DNA of 48,410 nt, taken from positions 1 to 48,410 of the forward strand of contig JAJDOK010000042.1 of the NCBI GenBank assembly GCA_022340185.1. Reading direction: 5' to 3'. Origin of the DNA: Salaquimonas sp. GTDB lineage: Bacteria; Pseudomonadota; Alphaproteobacteria; Rhizobiales; Rhizobiaceae. The position numbers and the translations under genes are program-made. Numbering within the stretch: position 1 is the stretch's first letter; each line of letters begins with the position of its first letter. Shown here one piece after another: positions 1 through 7,437 of this stretch. The notes beneath the pieces are model-generated. The model saw only the letters and a program-made list of their open reading frames with translations, was not told the origin of the DNA and did not search any database.

Positions 1-57
1 TACCACTACTACAACAACTATTATGGCGGTTACGGCTACAACGGTTACGGCTACTAA
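1..57 (+). CDS. C-terminal end of a Gly/Tyr/Asn-rich protein (partial)
   Basis: The first 57 bases read in frame 1 as 18 residues ending in TAA. They are almost entirely Tyr, Gly and Asn, with a YGYNGYGY end. Such tails occur on small secreted or membrane-associated glycine-rich proteins of rhizobia. The rest of the gene lies upstream of the window, so its function cannot be judged. A strong terminator follows 32 bases after the stop, which supports this being a real gene end. Confidence 0.6.
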   Translation, partial: YHYYNNYYGGYGYNGYGY

Positions 58-89
58 GCCAAACCTGAAATTCTCTCTCTTCTCCTCAA

Positions 90-114
90 GGCCCCGGCAC
101 CGCCGGGGCCTTTT
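90..114 (+). terminator. Rho-independent terminator
   Basis: GGCCCCGG (90-97) pairs with CCGGGGCC (103-110) around a 5-base loop and is followed by TTTT. It lies just after the stop codon at 57 and would end the transcript of the Gly/Tyr-rich protein gene. Confidence 0.85.
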
Positions 115-483
115 GGCGTTCTGGAGCAAGAGGCGAGGAGCAGAGCGACCGGGACTTAACAAACCAGGCGAGGAGCGGAGCGCCAACCGGTGCCCTTGGG
201 GGCGAGGGTCATGTCAGGGGCCGTTGGAATCGGACCTCACCAACGTCAGCTTTGCGGACAAAGCGACCAAGGCTGTCTATTGAGGATGTCGTTTCTGCGA
301 CACGTGCCATAGGGACGCTTTGTGCCCAAAACCGGACCTCCATGGCGTGTGTAACTGAAAGGCAGAATTGTGCCAACAGTAGCCATGGCTTTAAAAGCTG
401 CAGTCCCACAATCTTTCGAACGGTGGCTCAAACTGGATCATTTGCATCTTGCCGAAAGTCTAATTGGCCCGCTATTCCAGTAG
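115..483. other. Gene-poor stretch with a 17-bp direct repeat
   Basis: No convincing gene is seen between the terminator and the end of the GFA-family gene. Short open frames exist on both strands but have poor codon bias and no ribosome site. A 17-bp direct repeat, AGGCGAGGAGCRGAGCG, occurs at 131-147 and 166-182 with one mismatch. The stretch at about 230-480 is visibly lower in GC than the neighbouring genes, so it may be a decayed remnant. Confidence 0.4.
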
Positions 484-912
484 CTACTCCGAAACTGTTT
501 CCCCACTTCCGCCCAACTCGCTTGGGAAATCCTTCATCTTGGGCAGACCGTCCTTCATGGGCAGTACGGTTTCCGCGTAGTTGACATGCAGTGCGGGTTC
601 GAACGCAACCGTGGGGATCGTCGCTGCGTAGACGTCGACAAGTCCGAAAGTCGGATGGTCGGTCATGATATGGCCGCCGCACTTGGTACAGTATTGCCGA
701 TCGCTCTTTTCGGTCTTCATGAACTTTCCGACGAATTCCTGCCCCTTGGTGATCTTGACATTTTCCGGCTTCCACAACGTGAAAGCATTTACAGGTCCAG
801 CCGACCATGAGCGGCATGACGAACAGTGGCAATATCCCATGGCTTCTGGCTTGCCGGTAACCTCGACTTCCACGGCGCCGCAAAAACAGGTTCCCTTGTG
901 GGTATCGGTCAT
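484..912 (-). CDS. GFA-family (Mss4-like fold) zinc-binding protein
   Basis: A 142-residue protein of the GFA family, named after glutathione-dependent formaldehyde-activating enzyme. The family zinc pattern is complete: Cys9-x-Cys11, Cys28-x-Cys30-x2-Cys33 and Cys75-x2-Cys78. Most family members have no proven activity, and many are not formaldehyde-linked, so a specific reaction is not claimed. The start at 912 is chosen over an upstream in-frame ATG at 933 because AAGGGAGAGG lies directly before it. The gene stands alone, with non-coding DNA on both sides and no obvious partner. Confidence 0.85.
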   Translation of the reverse strand: MTDTHKGTCFCGAVEVEVTGKPEAMGYCHCSSCRSWSAGPVNAFTLWKPENVKITKGQEFVGKFMKTEKSDRQYCTKCGGHIMTDHPTFGLVDVYAATIPTVAFEPALHVNYAETVLPMKDGLPKMKDFPSELGGSGETVSE

Positions 913-1186
913 GATCCTCTCCCTTCTGGTCAACTGACAGCTAGTTTTTCACACCAAGGCAAGCACGATAAGACGTCAGTCACAAAATGGCCATATGGCA
1001 TCACACCGCTTGCCTAGGGTCTGAATACCGAATGCATTGCAGCGATTGTCCACTTTGGGTCATGATTGCGCATTCGGTTCTCACTAGATTATCGCCCCTG
1101 CGACATCCCCTCAATGTCTTGGAAGGGCTCAAAGCCGCCATCTGACGTTTCAGATAGGTCGGTGGGAATCCCGTCCTTGAATCTCC
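913..1186. other. Intergenic stretch, nothing recognised
   Basis: These 274 bases lie between the start of the GFA-family gene and the stop of the amidohydrolase, both read on the minus strand. I see no gene, strong hairpin or known operator. The promoter of the GFA gene should be in the part next to 912. Confidence 0.4.
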
Positions 1187-2053
1187 CTAAATCCCCAGCA
1201 GCTTCCGCGCATTCTCCTTCAGGATCAGCGGGCGGACGTCCTCGCGGATGTCGATCTTCTCGAAATCGGCGAGCCAGCGATCCGGCGTGATCGCCGGCCA
1301 GTCGGAGCCAAACAGCATCTTGTGCTTCAACAGCGTGTTGGCGTAGCGCACCAGGATCGGCGGGAAATATTTCGGGCTCCAGCCGGAAAGGTCGATATAG
1401 ACATTCGGCTTGTGGGTCGCCACCGACAGCGCCTCCTCCTGCCACGGGAAGGAAGGATGCGCCAGGATGATCGGCATGTCGGGAAAATCGGCCGCCACGT
1501 CGTCGATATAGATCGGATTGGAATAGTTGAGCTTCAGCCCCATGCCGCCCGGCATGCCGGCGCCCACACCCGTCTGGCCGGTATGAAACAGGGCCGGCTT
1601 GCCGGTTTCGGCGATCGCCTCGTAGAGCACATAGGCCGAGCGGTCATTGGGATAAAACGCCTGCATGGTCGGGTGGAACTTGAAGCCCTGTATGCCGTGA
1701 TTTTCGACCAGATCGCGCGCCTCGCGTGCGCCCATCTTGCCCTTGGCCGGGTCGATCGAGGCGAACGGGACCAGCACGTCGGCATGCTCGGCGGCCTGTT
1801 CGGCCACCTCGTAATTGTTGAAGCGGCGAAAGCCGGTATTCCTCTCGCTGTCGACCGGGAAGATGCAGCAGCCGATTTTGCGCTCGCGCATATAGGCCGC
1901 CGTCTGCGCGATGGTCGGCTGCGGCGAGTGGTCCATGTGGAAATATTTCTTCATCCACTGCTGAAAATCGTCATAGCCGTCATCGGCATGCATGCCGCAG
2001 GGTTCCTCGGCATGGGTATGGATGTCGATGGCGATGAGTTCGTCGGGGTTCAC
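1187..2053 (-). CDS. Amidohydrolase 2 family hydrolase of the hydroxycinnamate operon
   Basis: A 288-residue TIM-barrel metal hydrolase of the Amidohydro_2 family. Visible metal ligands are His12 and His14 (DIHTH), His157 (LFHTG), His199 (LAHPS) and Asp251 (GSDWP). It is the last gene of an operon with a CoA ligase, a crotonase and a MarR regulator. From memory, a protein of this kind in the Agrobacterium fabrum hydroxycinnamate cluster is named 4-hydroxyphenyl-beta-ketoacyl-CoA hydrolase, so the same role (cleaving the beta-keto thioester to release the aromatic acid) is the best guess here. A non-oxidative decarboxylase of the ACMSD branch is the alternative. The start is GTG, and it overlaps the regulator's stop as GTGA, which implies translational coupling. 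Confidence 0.75.
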   Translation of the reverse strand: MNPDELIAIDIHTHAEEPCGMHADDGYDDFQQWMKKYFHMDHSPQPTIAQTAAYMRERKIGCCIFPVDSERNTGFRRFNNYEVAEQAAEHADVLVPFASIDPAKGKMGAREARDLVENHGIQGFKFHPTMQAFYPNDRSAYVLYEAIAETGKPALFHTGQTGVGAGMPGGMGLKLNYSNPIYIDDVAADFPDMPIILAHPSFPWQEEALSVATHKPNVYIDLSGWSPKYFPPILVRYANTLLKHKMLFGSDWPAITPDRWLADFEKIDIREDVRPLILKENARKLLGI

Positions 2054-2544
2054 GGCGTGCCTCCGGGTTTCAAGCCGACATACTTGGTCAGCAATCGCAT
2101 CAGTTCCTCGCGCTCGGCAAGGTCGAGCGGGCCGAAACTCTCCATTTCGTGGCGATTCGTTCGGTCCAGGAACTGCGCGACCGCCGCGCGGCCTTTCGCC
2201 GACAGCCTCAATTCCAGCGCGCGCCGGTCGTCATCGGGCACATGGCGCTCGACGATACCTTCGCCCTCGAGCGTGCGTACCGTCTTTGTCATGTTGGCCG
2301 GCTTGATCCGCAGGCGCCTGGCCAGCATGCCCTGGCGGATACCCGGATTGGCGGCAATGATGGTCAGTACCGAAATCGTGCCGGGCGGCAGGCCCAGATC
2401 GGCAAATTCCCGGAAATATTCGTCGAAGGCCCTGATCTGGGCGAGCCGCAGCATGAAGCCGAGCGAATTGGCCAGCCCGCCGAGTTCGACGTCCCGCGTT
2501 TCGCTTCCATCATCGCCTTCGGCCTGTATCGCCCGCTGATCCAT
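2050..2544 (-). CDS. MarR-family regulator (HcaR/CouR-like)
   Basis: A 164-residue winged-helix regulator of the MarR family. The DNA-binding region runs from about residue 50 to 115 and has the usual pattern: GIRQGMLARRL recognition region, TKTVRTLEGEGIVER wing entry and a PDDDRRALELRLSAKG wing. A start at 2544 is chosen because the ATG follows the crotonase stop by one base; the frame is open further upstream, but only as an antisense-like reading of the crotonase. Relatives inside hydroxycinnamate operons (HcaR, CouR) repress until a hydroxycinnamoyl-CoA ester binds. The perfect inverted repeat at 5250-5264 is the likely operator. Confidence 0.85.
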   Translation of the reverse strand: MDQRAIQAEGDDGSETRDVELGGLANSLGFMLRLAQIRAFDEYFREFADLGLPPGTISVLTIIAANPGIRQGMLARRLRIKPANMTKTVRTLEGEGIVERHVPDDDRRALELRLSAKGRAAVAQFLDRTNRHEMESFGPLDLAEREELMRLLTKYVGLKPGGTP

Positions 2545-2545
2545 T

Positions 2546-3340
2546 TCACGTGTCGCCCGGCCGCGTGACCTTGCCGGCACGCTTTTCGAGGAAATCGCGA
2601 AGTCCCTGTTTGGCTTCCGGCGTCGCCGAAGCGAAGGTCGCGATGAAGGATTCCAGGAACAGTCCGTCGGACCTGGACATATCCTGGATGCGCGGCAGCG
2701 CATTGATGATGGCATAATTGGAGAAGGGCGCGTTGGAGGCTGCCTTTTTCGCCAGTTCGGTTGCCTTATTGAGCGCCTCGCCTTCGCCGACGACATATTG
2801 CACGAGGTTCCAGCGCTCGGCTTCATCGGCGCTCGCAACACGGCCGGTCAGCATAAGATCGCTCATGCGCGCCACACCCATCAGGCGGGCAATGCGCACC
2901 GATCCGCCGCCGCCGACGAAAATACCGCGTTGGCCTTCCGGAAGGCCGAAAAAGGCGTCGCGCGCCGCGACTCGCAGATGGGTGGAGGCAGCCAGTTCAA
3001 GCCCGCCGCCGACGACGGCCCCATGCACGGCCGAAATCCACGGAATGGTGCCGTTTTCGATCATGTCGAAGACGACATGCCAGCGCTGCGACCCGGCAAC
3101 GCCTTCGGTGAGCGATTTCTCGACATGTTCGGCGAGATCGAGCCCGGCGGAGAAATGTTTGCCATGGCCGAACAATACGACAGCCTTCGCCTCGGCTTCG
3201 GCCCGCGCCGCAGCCACAGCGATCGCCTCGACGACGCGGTCGGAGATGGCGTTGCGTTTTTCGGGCCGGTTGAGGCCGATGAACGCGACATCGTCGCGCA
3301 GCTCGTAAGTGCACAATTCAGCCGGCTCATGCTTGTTCAT
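2546..3340 (-). CDS. Crotonase-family enoyl-CoA hydratase (hydroxycinnamoyl-CoA hydratase)
   Basis: A 264-residue crotonase. The oxyanion-hole segments are KHFSAGLDL (61-69) and HGAVVGGGLEL (106-116). Both hydratase glutamates appear to be kept: Glu115 in GGGLEL and Glu135 in FGLPEGQRG. The Pseudomonas feruloyl-CoA hydratase-lyase has a Ser in place of the first, as I recall it, so this enzyme may stop at hydration rather than cleave to the aldehyde. It lies 17 bases after the CoA ligase. The start at 3340 has AGGAG six bases before it; an ATG at 3361 would overlap the ligase stop and lacks such a site. Expected substrate: feruloyl- or p-coumaroyl-CoA. Confidence 0.82.
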   Translation of the reverse strand: MNKHEPAELCTYELRDDVAFIGLNRPEKRNAISDRVVEAIAVAAARAEAEAKAVVLFGHGKHFSAGLDLAEHVEKSLTEGVAGSQRWHVVFDMIENGTIPWISAVHGAVVGGGLELAASTHLRVAARDAFFGLPEGQRGIFVGGGGSVRIARLMGVARMSDLMLTGRVASADEAERWNLVQYVVGEGEALNKATELAKKAASNAPFSNYAIINALPRIQDMSRSDGLFLESFIATFASATPEAKQGLRDFLEKRAGKVTRPGDT

Positions 3341-3357
3341 CAACTGCTCCTGGTCTC

Positions 3358-5226
3358 TCACGCGCCGACGGTCGCCATCGCGTCCAGCACGTGTTCGGGC
3401 GCCGGTTCAGCATAAAGGTCCTCGACCAGTTCCGCACAATTGGCGATCACCGCGCTCTGGTTGATCGAGCCCTTGTCGGTCACTTCATGGGCGTCGATCG
3501 ATGGCGGCCGGTCGAGTATGATGGCGCGCCTGACCAGGTTGGAACTGCCGGTCGATTGCGCCGCGAGTTGCTGAAGCCTTTCGCCAAACAGCGCGCGCAC
3601 GGCGGGGTGCCGCGCGATTGCATGCTCGTCTGCGCTGTCAAGATCGGGGACAATCCTGCGCGCCGCGTCGGCATCGACCAGCAGCAGCGCGCCGATATGG
3701 TCGCGGTTGAGGCCTGTCAGCACCGCGTCGCGCACATAGGGCGCAAACGCCTTGACGATCGCGCTCCGCACACCCGCCATGTTGACCCAGGTGCCGGTCG
3801 ACAGCTTGAAATCCTCGGCCACCCGCCCATCGAACTGGAAGCCGCGATTGACGTCCTGCGCGTCGATGAACCTGATCGCATCGCCGATCCTGTAGAAGCC
3901 TTCCTCGTCGAAACTTTCGGCGGTCTTGTCGGGCATGCGCCAATAGCCGGGCGTCAGCGACGGTCCGCGCAGCCGCAATTCCAGCTTTTCCTCGTTCGGC
4001 ACAAGTTTCAGTTCGAGGCCGGCGGCGGGCAGGCCGATCTCGCCAGGCCGTTCCAGCGGCCAGGTGGACGTCATCGCAAAGGGCGCGGTTTCCGTCGAAC
4101 CATAGCCGGTGATCATCATGATCCTTTCGCCGACGGCCTTCACCGCCAGTTCTTCCAGCGCGTCGAGGACATGCTGCGCGAGCCCGGCGCCCGCATATTG
4201 CAGCAGCTTGACCCGGGAGTAGAAATTGTTGCGCAGCTTTTCATTGCCGGAAAGATGCTCGACCAGCATCTCGTAGCCCTTGGGCACGTTGAAATAGATG
4301 GTCGGCGCGACCTCGCTGAGATTGCGCACGGTCTTGGCGATGCCGGCCGGCGTCGGATTGCCGTCGTCAATATAAAAGGTGCCGCCGTGATGCAGCACGA
4401 TGCCGAAATTGTGGTTGCCGCCTGCCGTGTGGTTCCACGGCAGCCAGTCGACGAAGACCGGCGGTTCGTCGTTCAGGAAGGCCAGCGCATGGGCGATCAT
4501 CACCTGGTTGGCGCAGAGCATGCGCTGGGTGTTGATCACTGCCTTGGGCAGGCCGGTCGAGCCCGAGGTGAACAGGAATTTGGCGATGGTTTTGCCGGTA
4601 ACCTCGGCATCGGCGGCCGCGACGGCGCTGGTCGGGACGGTCGCCAGCATCTCGTCGAAGGAAAGGGAAGGGCGGTCGGGCGAGGGATTGCGCGCGGTGA
4701 CAAGCTCGATATCCGGCTTCATGACATCATTGAGCGCCGCTTCGAAAGGCACACCTTCCGCCGTGAAGACGAGACCCGGCGTCAGCAGGTCGAAGATATG
4801 CTTGAGCTTGGCGTGGTCCCTGGAAACCAGCGAGTAGGCCGGCGACACCGGCGCATAGGGCACGCCGGCCATCATCGCGCCGAGCGCGATCAGCCCGTGC
4901 TCCGTGGAATTGCCCGACAGAATGACGATCGGCCGTTCGGCCGACAGGTCCCGGTCGAGGATGAACTGGGCGACGGCACGGGCTTTCTCCAGCGTCTCGG
5001 CATAGCTGATGCGCCGCCAATCGCTGCCATTGACCCTGTCGGCGAGGAAGATACGCTCCGGCGCGGCCTCAGCCCAGTGGCGCAGCCGGTCGGTCAGCGA
5101 GCGGGGATAGTCACCCAGCGTTTCGAGGGCACGAACGTAGCACACGCCGTTATCCGCCCTGACGCGTTCGGCGGACAGATCGCCCATACGCACCTTGCGC
5201 ATGCCGGGAATGTCGACCAGCGGCAT
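3358..5226 (-). CDS. fcs: Feruloyl/hydroxycinnamoyl-CoA synthase
   Basis: A 622-residue acyl-adenylate-forming ligase. The P-loop-like motif FLFTSGSTGLPKAV is at 217-230 and the GYGSTETAPF adenylate motif near residue 375. Its length, and a C-terminal half that diverges from ordinary acetyl-CoA synthetases, match the feruloyl-CoA synthase family. It would activate ferulate, p-coumarate or caffeate to the CoA thioester in the cytoplasm, the first step of side-chain shortening. It is the first gene of the operon. GGAGGAGG lies about 9 bases before the ATG, and a 15-bp perfect inverted repeat sits between about 24 and 38 bases upstream, where a MarR repressor would block transcription. Confidence 0.88.
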   Translation of the reverse strand: MPLVDIPGMRKVRMGDLSAERVRADNGVCYVRALETLGDYPRSLTDRLRHWAEAAPERIFLADRVNGSDWRRISYAETLEKARAVAQFILDRDLSAERPIVILSGNSTEHGLIALGAMMAGVPYAPVSPAYSLVSRDHAKLKHIFDLLTPGLVFTAEGVPFEAALNDVMKPDIELVTARNPSPDRPSLSFDEMLATVPTSAVAAADAEVTGKTIAKFLFTSGSTGLPKAVINTQRMLCANQVMIAHALAFLNDEPPVFVDWLPWNHTAGGNHNFGIVLHHGGTFYIDDGNPTPAGIAKTVRNLSEVAPTIYFNVPKGYEMLVEHLSGNEKLRNNFYSRVKLLQYAGAGLAQHVLDALEELAVKAVGERIMMITGYGSTETAPFAMTSTWPLERPGEIGLPAAGLELKLVPNEEKLELRLRGPSLTPGYWRMPDKTAESFDEEGFYRIGDAIRFIDAQDVNRGFQFDGRVAEDFKLSTGTWVNMAGVRSAIVKAFAPYVRDAVLTGLNRDHIGALLLVDADAARRIVPDLDSADEHAIARHPAVRALFGERLQQLAAQSTGSSNLVRRAIILDRPPSIDAHEVTDKGSINQSAVIANCAELVEDLYAEPAPEHVLDAMATVGA

Positions 5227-5249
5227 GTTTGTTCAGCCTCCTCCACTTT

Positions 5250-5264
5250 GTTATGAAGCATAAC
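5250..5264. promoter_or_regulatory. Inverted repeat, candidate MarR operator
   Basis: GTTATG-AAG-CATAAC is a perfect 6-3-6 inverted repeat lying 24-38 bases before the CoA ligase start. MarR-family regulators bind symmetrical sites of about this size, and the operon it precedes carries a MarR gene. No other perfect repeat was seen in this gap. Confidence 0.6.
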
Positions 5265-5302
5265 TATTAACCGCCATTGCTTCAAGCCATTACCGATCCA
5301 CA

Positions 5303-5335
5303 CAAAAAACCCCGGCGCCTTTTGGCAGCCGGGGC
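5303..5335 (-). terminator. Rho-independent terminator of the FbpA-like gene
   Basis: On the minus strand GCCCCGGC-type and GCCGGGG arms (5328-5334 with 5310-5316) pair around a loop that can add GCC/GGC pairs, followed by a run of six T. It lies 27 bases after the stop of the binding-protein gene read on the same strand. Confidence 0.85.
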
Positions 5336-5360
5336 TTTGCACTGCGGTGGGGGAGGGAGG

Positions 5361-6404
5361 CTAGCTCGACGGTCCGTCGTTGAAGCCGACCTTGTCGACC
5401 AGTTCGGAAGCCTGCTTGCGGTATTTGGCGATTTCTTCCAGCGGCAGCGTGTCGGGATGGATTTCGCCGAAGGATTTGACGATCGGCGACGGTTCGGCAT
5501 CGGGCGAAATCGGATATTCGAACACTTGGCTCGCATAGATCTGCTGCGCTTCGGGGCTCGCCAGGAATTCCATCAGCTTCAGCGCATTTTCCTTGTGCGG
5601 CGCATGTTTGGCGAGCGACATGCCGGAAATGTTGACATGGGTGCCTCGGCTATCACCGGCACCGGGACCGTTCGGGAACAGCACCTTGATCGCGCCAGCC
5701 CATTCCTTCTGCTCAGGTTCCTTGTCGTTGGTCATCATCAGCCCGACATAATAGGTGTTGCCGAGCGCGATGTCGCATTCGCCGGCATAGATCGCCTTGG
5801 CCTGCGCCCTGTCGTTGCCGGCCGGCTTGCGCGCCAGATTGTCCCTGACCCCTTTCAGCCAGTTCTCGGTATAGTCGGCGCCGTGATGGGCGATCATCGA
5901 GGCGAACAGGCCGATATTGTAGAAATGCTGACCGTCACGCGTGCAGATCTTGCCCTTCCATTTAGGGTCGGCCAACTCCTCGTAGGTGATCGTGTCCTGC
6001 TTGACGCGTTCCTTCGAGGCGTAGACGACGCGTCCGCGCGTGGTCAGTGCGAACCAGTGGCCCTCGCTGTCGCGAAAATGCGCCGGGATGTGTTCGTTGA
6101 CCGCGGGATCGTCCACCGACTGGGTGACGCCCTTTTCCTTGGCGTTGGTCAGCCGGCCGATATCGACCGTCATGATCAGGTCTGCGGGCGAATTGACGCC
6201 TTCCGCCGCAATGCGCTCCTCCAGACCCTTGTCGAGGAACAGCACATTGGTTTTGATGCCGGTATCATCGGTGAATCTCTTGAGCAGCGGCGCGATCAGT
6301 TCCGGCTGGCGGTAGGAATAGATGTTGACTTCGTCGGCCCGCGCCATGCCGGTCGGGGCCATTGCGGTGGCGACCAGGACGGCCAGTGCGAAAATGACAC
6401 GCAT
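5361..6404 (-). CDS. Periplasmic ferric-iron binding protein, FbpA/FutA type
   Basis: A 347-residue solute-binding protein with a Sec signal peptide (MRVIFALAVLVATAMA start, cleavage after about residue 23 at ARA). The adjacent tyrosines Tyr218-Tyr219 in GNTYYVG are the ferric-iron ligands of the FbpA family. It should capture Fe(III) in the periplasm for an ABC importer, but no permease or ATPase gene is next to it, so it is an orphan here. It is divergent from rirA, and a RirA-type site (6422-6436) lies 18-32 bases before its start. The start at 6404 is supported by GGAGA and by the signal peptide; the open frame extends 40 residues upstream without either. Confidence 0.88.
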   Translation of the reverse strand: MRVIFALAVLVATAMAPTGMARADEVNIYSYRQPELIAPLLKRFTDDTGIKTNVLFLDKGLEERIAAEGVNSPADLIMTVDIGRLTNAKEKGVTQSVDDPAVNEHIPAHFRDSEGHWFALTTRGRVVYASKERVKQDTITYEELADPKWKGKICTRDGQHFYNIGLFASMIAHHGADYTENWLKGVRDNLARKPAGNDRAQAKAIYAGECDIALGNTYYVGLMMTNDKEPEQKEWAGAIKVLFPNGPGAGDSRGTHVNISGMSLAKHAPHKENALKLMEFLASPEAQQIYASQVFEYPISPDAEPSPIVKSFGEIHPDTLPLEEIAKYRKQASELVDKVGFNDGPSS

Positions 6405-6421
6405 GCTGCTTCTCCAAAACA

Positions 6422-6436
6422 AGACTAATATTGTCC
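6422..6436 (-). promoter_or_regulatory. Candidate RirA box before the FbpA-like gene
   Basis: Minus-strand GGACAATATTAGTCT. It matches the shared pattern GGAcAAaaTTAgTCm found at four other places in this window, all next to iron genes. It sits 18-32 bases before the start codon, a position where binding would block transcription. Confidence 0.6.
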
Positions 6437-6575
6437 AGTTATGCGCTGTGGATGATTTCGTCAACCATCCGGACGCCGAAAACAATGGCGAAACGGTTTG
6501 GTGGCCATTCCGCGGATCGCCCATGGATCGCCCCTAGACCAAAAGAGAAGCGGGAAATTGCGGCGCTTGTAAAGC

Positions 6576-6590
6576 GGACAAAATTATTCC
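6576..6590 (+). promoter_or_regulatory. Candidate RirA box before rirA
   Basis: GGACAAAATTATTCC, a GGA-N9-TCC site with an AT-rich core, 88 bases before the rirA start. It fits the same pattern as the sites before fbpA, the imelysin operon and hemP, and would allow autoregulation. Confidence 0.55.
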
Positions 6591-6600
6591 ATTTTGGAAT
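6586..6600. promoter_or_regulatory. Palindrome ATTCCA-TTT-TGGAAT
   Basis: A perfect 6-3-6 inverted repeat overlapping the right end of the candidate RirA box before rirA. Its geometry resembles an ICE box (6-7 base arms around 3 bases), but the arms are ATTCCA/TGGAAT rather than TTTAGAA/TTCTAAA, so I do not call it an Irr site. It could be a second operator of the intergenic region. Confidence 0.35.
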
Positions 6601-6677
6601 CGTTCCAGACAAGCCGTTCCGGCAGACCCGTCGTTCTGAAGGGCAACCGGAATGATGATGCGAAGGGCCTGCGGCTT

Positions 6678-7142
6678 ATGCGACTGACGAAACAAACCAA
6701 TTATGCGTTCCGTGTCTTGATGTATTGCGGGGCCAATGCCGGTCGAAAAAGTCGTATTCCGGAGGTTGCGCGAGCATTCTCGGTTTCCGAACCCTTCCTT
6801 TTCAAGATCGTTCAACTCCTGTCGGAGGCCGGCCTGGTCCAGACCACGCGCGGCCGCGGCGGCGGCATTGCGCTTGGCCGTCCGGCTGACGAGATCACCC
6901 TGCTCGATGTCGTCCGCGTGACCGAGGACGGTTTCGTCATGGCCGAATGTTTCGACGGTGGTGCCGCGGATTGCCCGCTGATCGACCATTGCGCGCTCAA
7001 CGCCGCGTTGCGGCGCGCGCTTGGGGCCTTCATGGAAGTACTCGACGAAACCACCATTGACGATCTCGTGCGCTCGCGGCCCGAACTGGGCGCGCTGATC
7101 GGCCTGACAGACGACGGTCCGGCCTTGCCGCTGGCCAACTGA
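6678..7142 (+). CDS. rirA: Rrf2-family iron-responsive repressor RirA
   Basis: A 154-residue Rrf2 protein starting MRLTKQTNYAF, close to known rhizobial RirA. The three iron-sulfur cluster cysteines are at 91, 99 and 105, the same positions as in Rhizobium RirA, inside MAECF and DCPLIDHC. RirA carries an Fe-S cluster when iron is plentiful and then represses iron uptake genes through IRO boxes. The open frame extends 28 residues upstream, but the family N terminus fixes the start at 6678. It is divergent from the FbpA-like gene and directly precedes the imelysin operon; the iron genes around it carry similar 15-bp sites. Confidence 0.92.
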   Translation: MRLTKQTNYAFRVLMYCGANAGRKSRIPEVARAFSVSEPFLFKIVQLLSEAGLVQTTRGRGGGIALGRPADEITLLDVVRVTEDGFVMAECFDGGAADCPLIDHCALNAALRRALGAFMEVLDETTIDDLVRSRPELGALIGLTDDGPALPLAN

Positions 7143-7190
7143 CATCGGCAAACGCTTCGCCGGTCAACGGCAATTTGCCACCGCATCTTT

Positions 7191-7207
7191 TTTAGAACAG
7201 TTCTAAT
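7191..7207. promoter_or_regulatory. ICE box (Irr binding site)
   Basis: TTTAGAA-CAG-TTCTAAT matches the rhizobial ICE consensus TTTAGAA-N3-TTCTAAA at every arm position but the last. It lies about 230 bases before the imelysin start. Irr is the haem-responsive Fur-family regulator of Hyphomicrobiales that works under iron limitation. Confidence 0.8.
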
Positions 7208-7233
7208 CTATTGAAATTCATGCATTTTTTTCT

Positions 7234-7248
7234 TGACTAATTTTATCC
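7234..7248. promoter_or_regulatory. Candidate RirA box before the imelysin operon
   Basis: TGACTAATTTTATCC on the plus strand, GGATAAAATTAGTCA on the minus strand. It fits the shared GGA-N9-TC(A/C) pattern. It begins 26 bases after the ICE box, so the two sites could serve one promoter. Confidence 0.6.
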
Positions 7249-7364
7249 TGATAAGCATCACTGTCACCATTCCGGGATACGGGCCTTGAACCCGAGCGAC
7301 TGGAGGAACGGGGTTTGCCATTCCGGCGCCAAAGCTGGCAGGCGCGCCCCGCCAACCTGACTGC

Positions 7365-7391
7365 GGCCGTTTTCGGCCACGCCAGGCGTGG
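7365..7391 (+). other. Two nested hairpins in the imelysin leader
   Basis: GGCCG-TTTT-CGGCC (7365-7378) overlaps CCACGCC-A-GGCGTGG (7377-7391). They lie in the roughly 190-base stretch between the iron operators and the imelysin start at 7438. The two are nearly exclusive, so they could act as alternative leader structures, but no known riboswitch is recognised. Confidence 0.3.
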
Positions 7392-7437
7392 GTTCCTGCT
7401 TCGTATCCCTGCACTTGAGTTGACGCCAGGAGACATG

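Noticed and set aside
252-584. Plus-strand open frame of 110 codons before the GFA gene
   Set aside because: It runs into the GFA-family gene on the opposite strand, has poor codon bias and no family features.
2545-2841. N-terminal extension of the MarR gene to 2841
   Set aside because: The added part overlaps the crotonase in another frame, is not MarR-like, and the start at 2544 is directly after the crotonase stop.
3391-5256. Open frame of 621 codons opposite the CoA ligase
   Set aside because: It is an antisense shadow of fcs; the ligase motifs are on the minus strand.
5277-6428. Open frame of 383 codons opposite the FbpA-like gene
   Set aside because: No ribosome site or family match; the minus-strand gene has a signal peptide, iron ligands and a terminator.
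7233-7261. TTGACT taken as a -35 box before the imelysin gene
   Set aside because: No acceptable -10 hexamer follows at 16-18 bases; the sequence is better explained as part of the RirA-type site.
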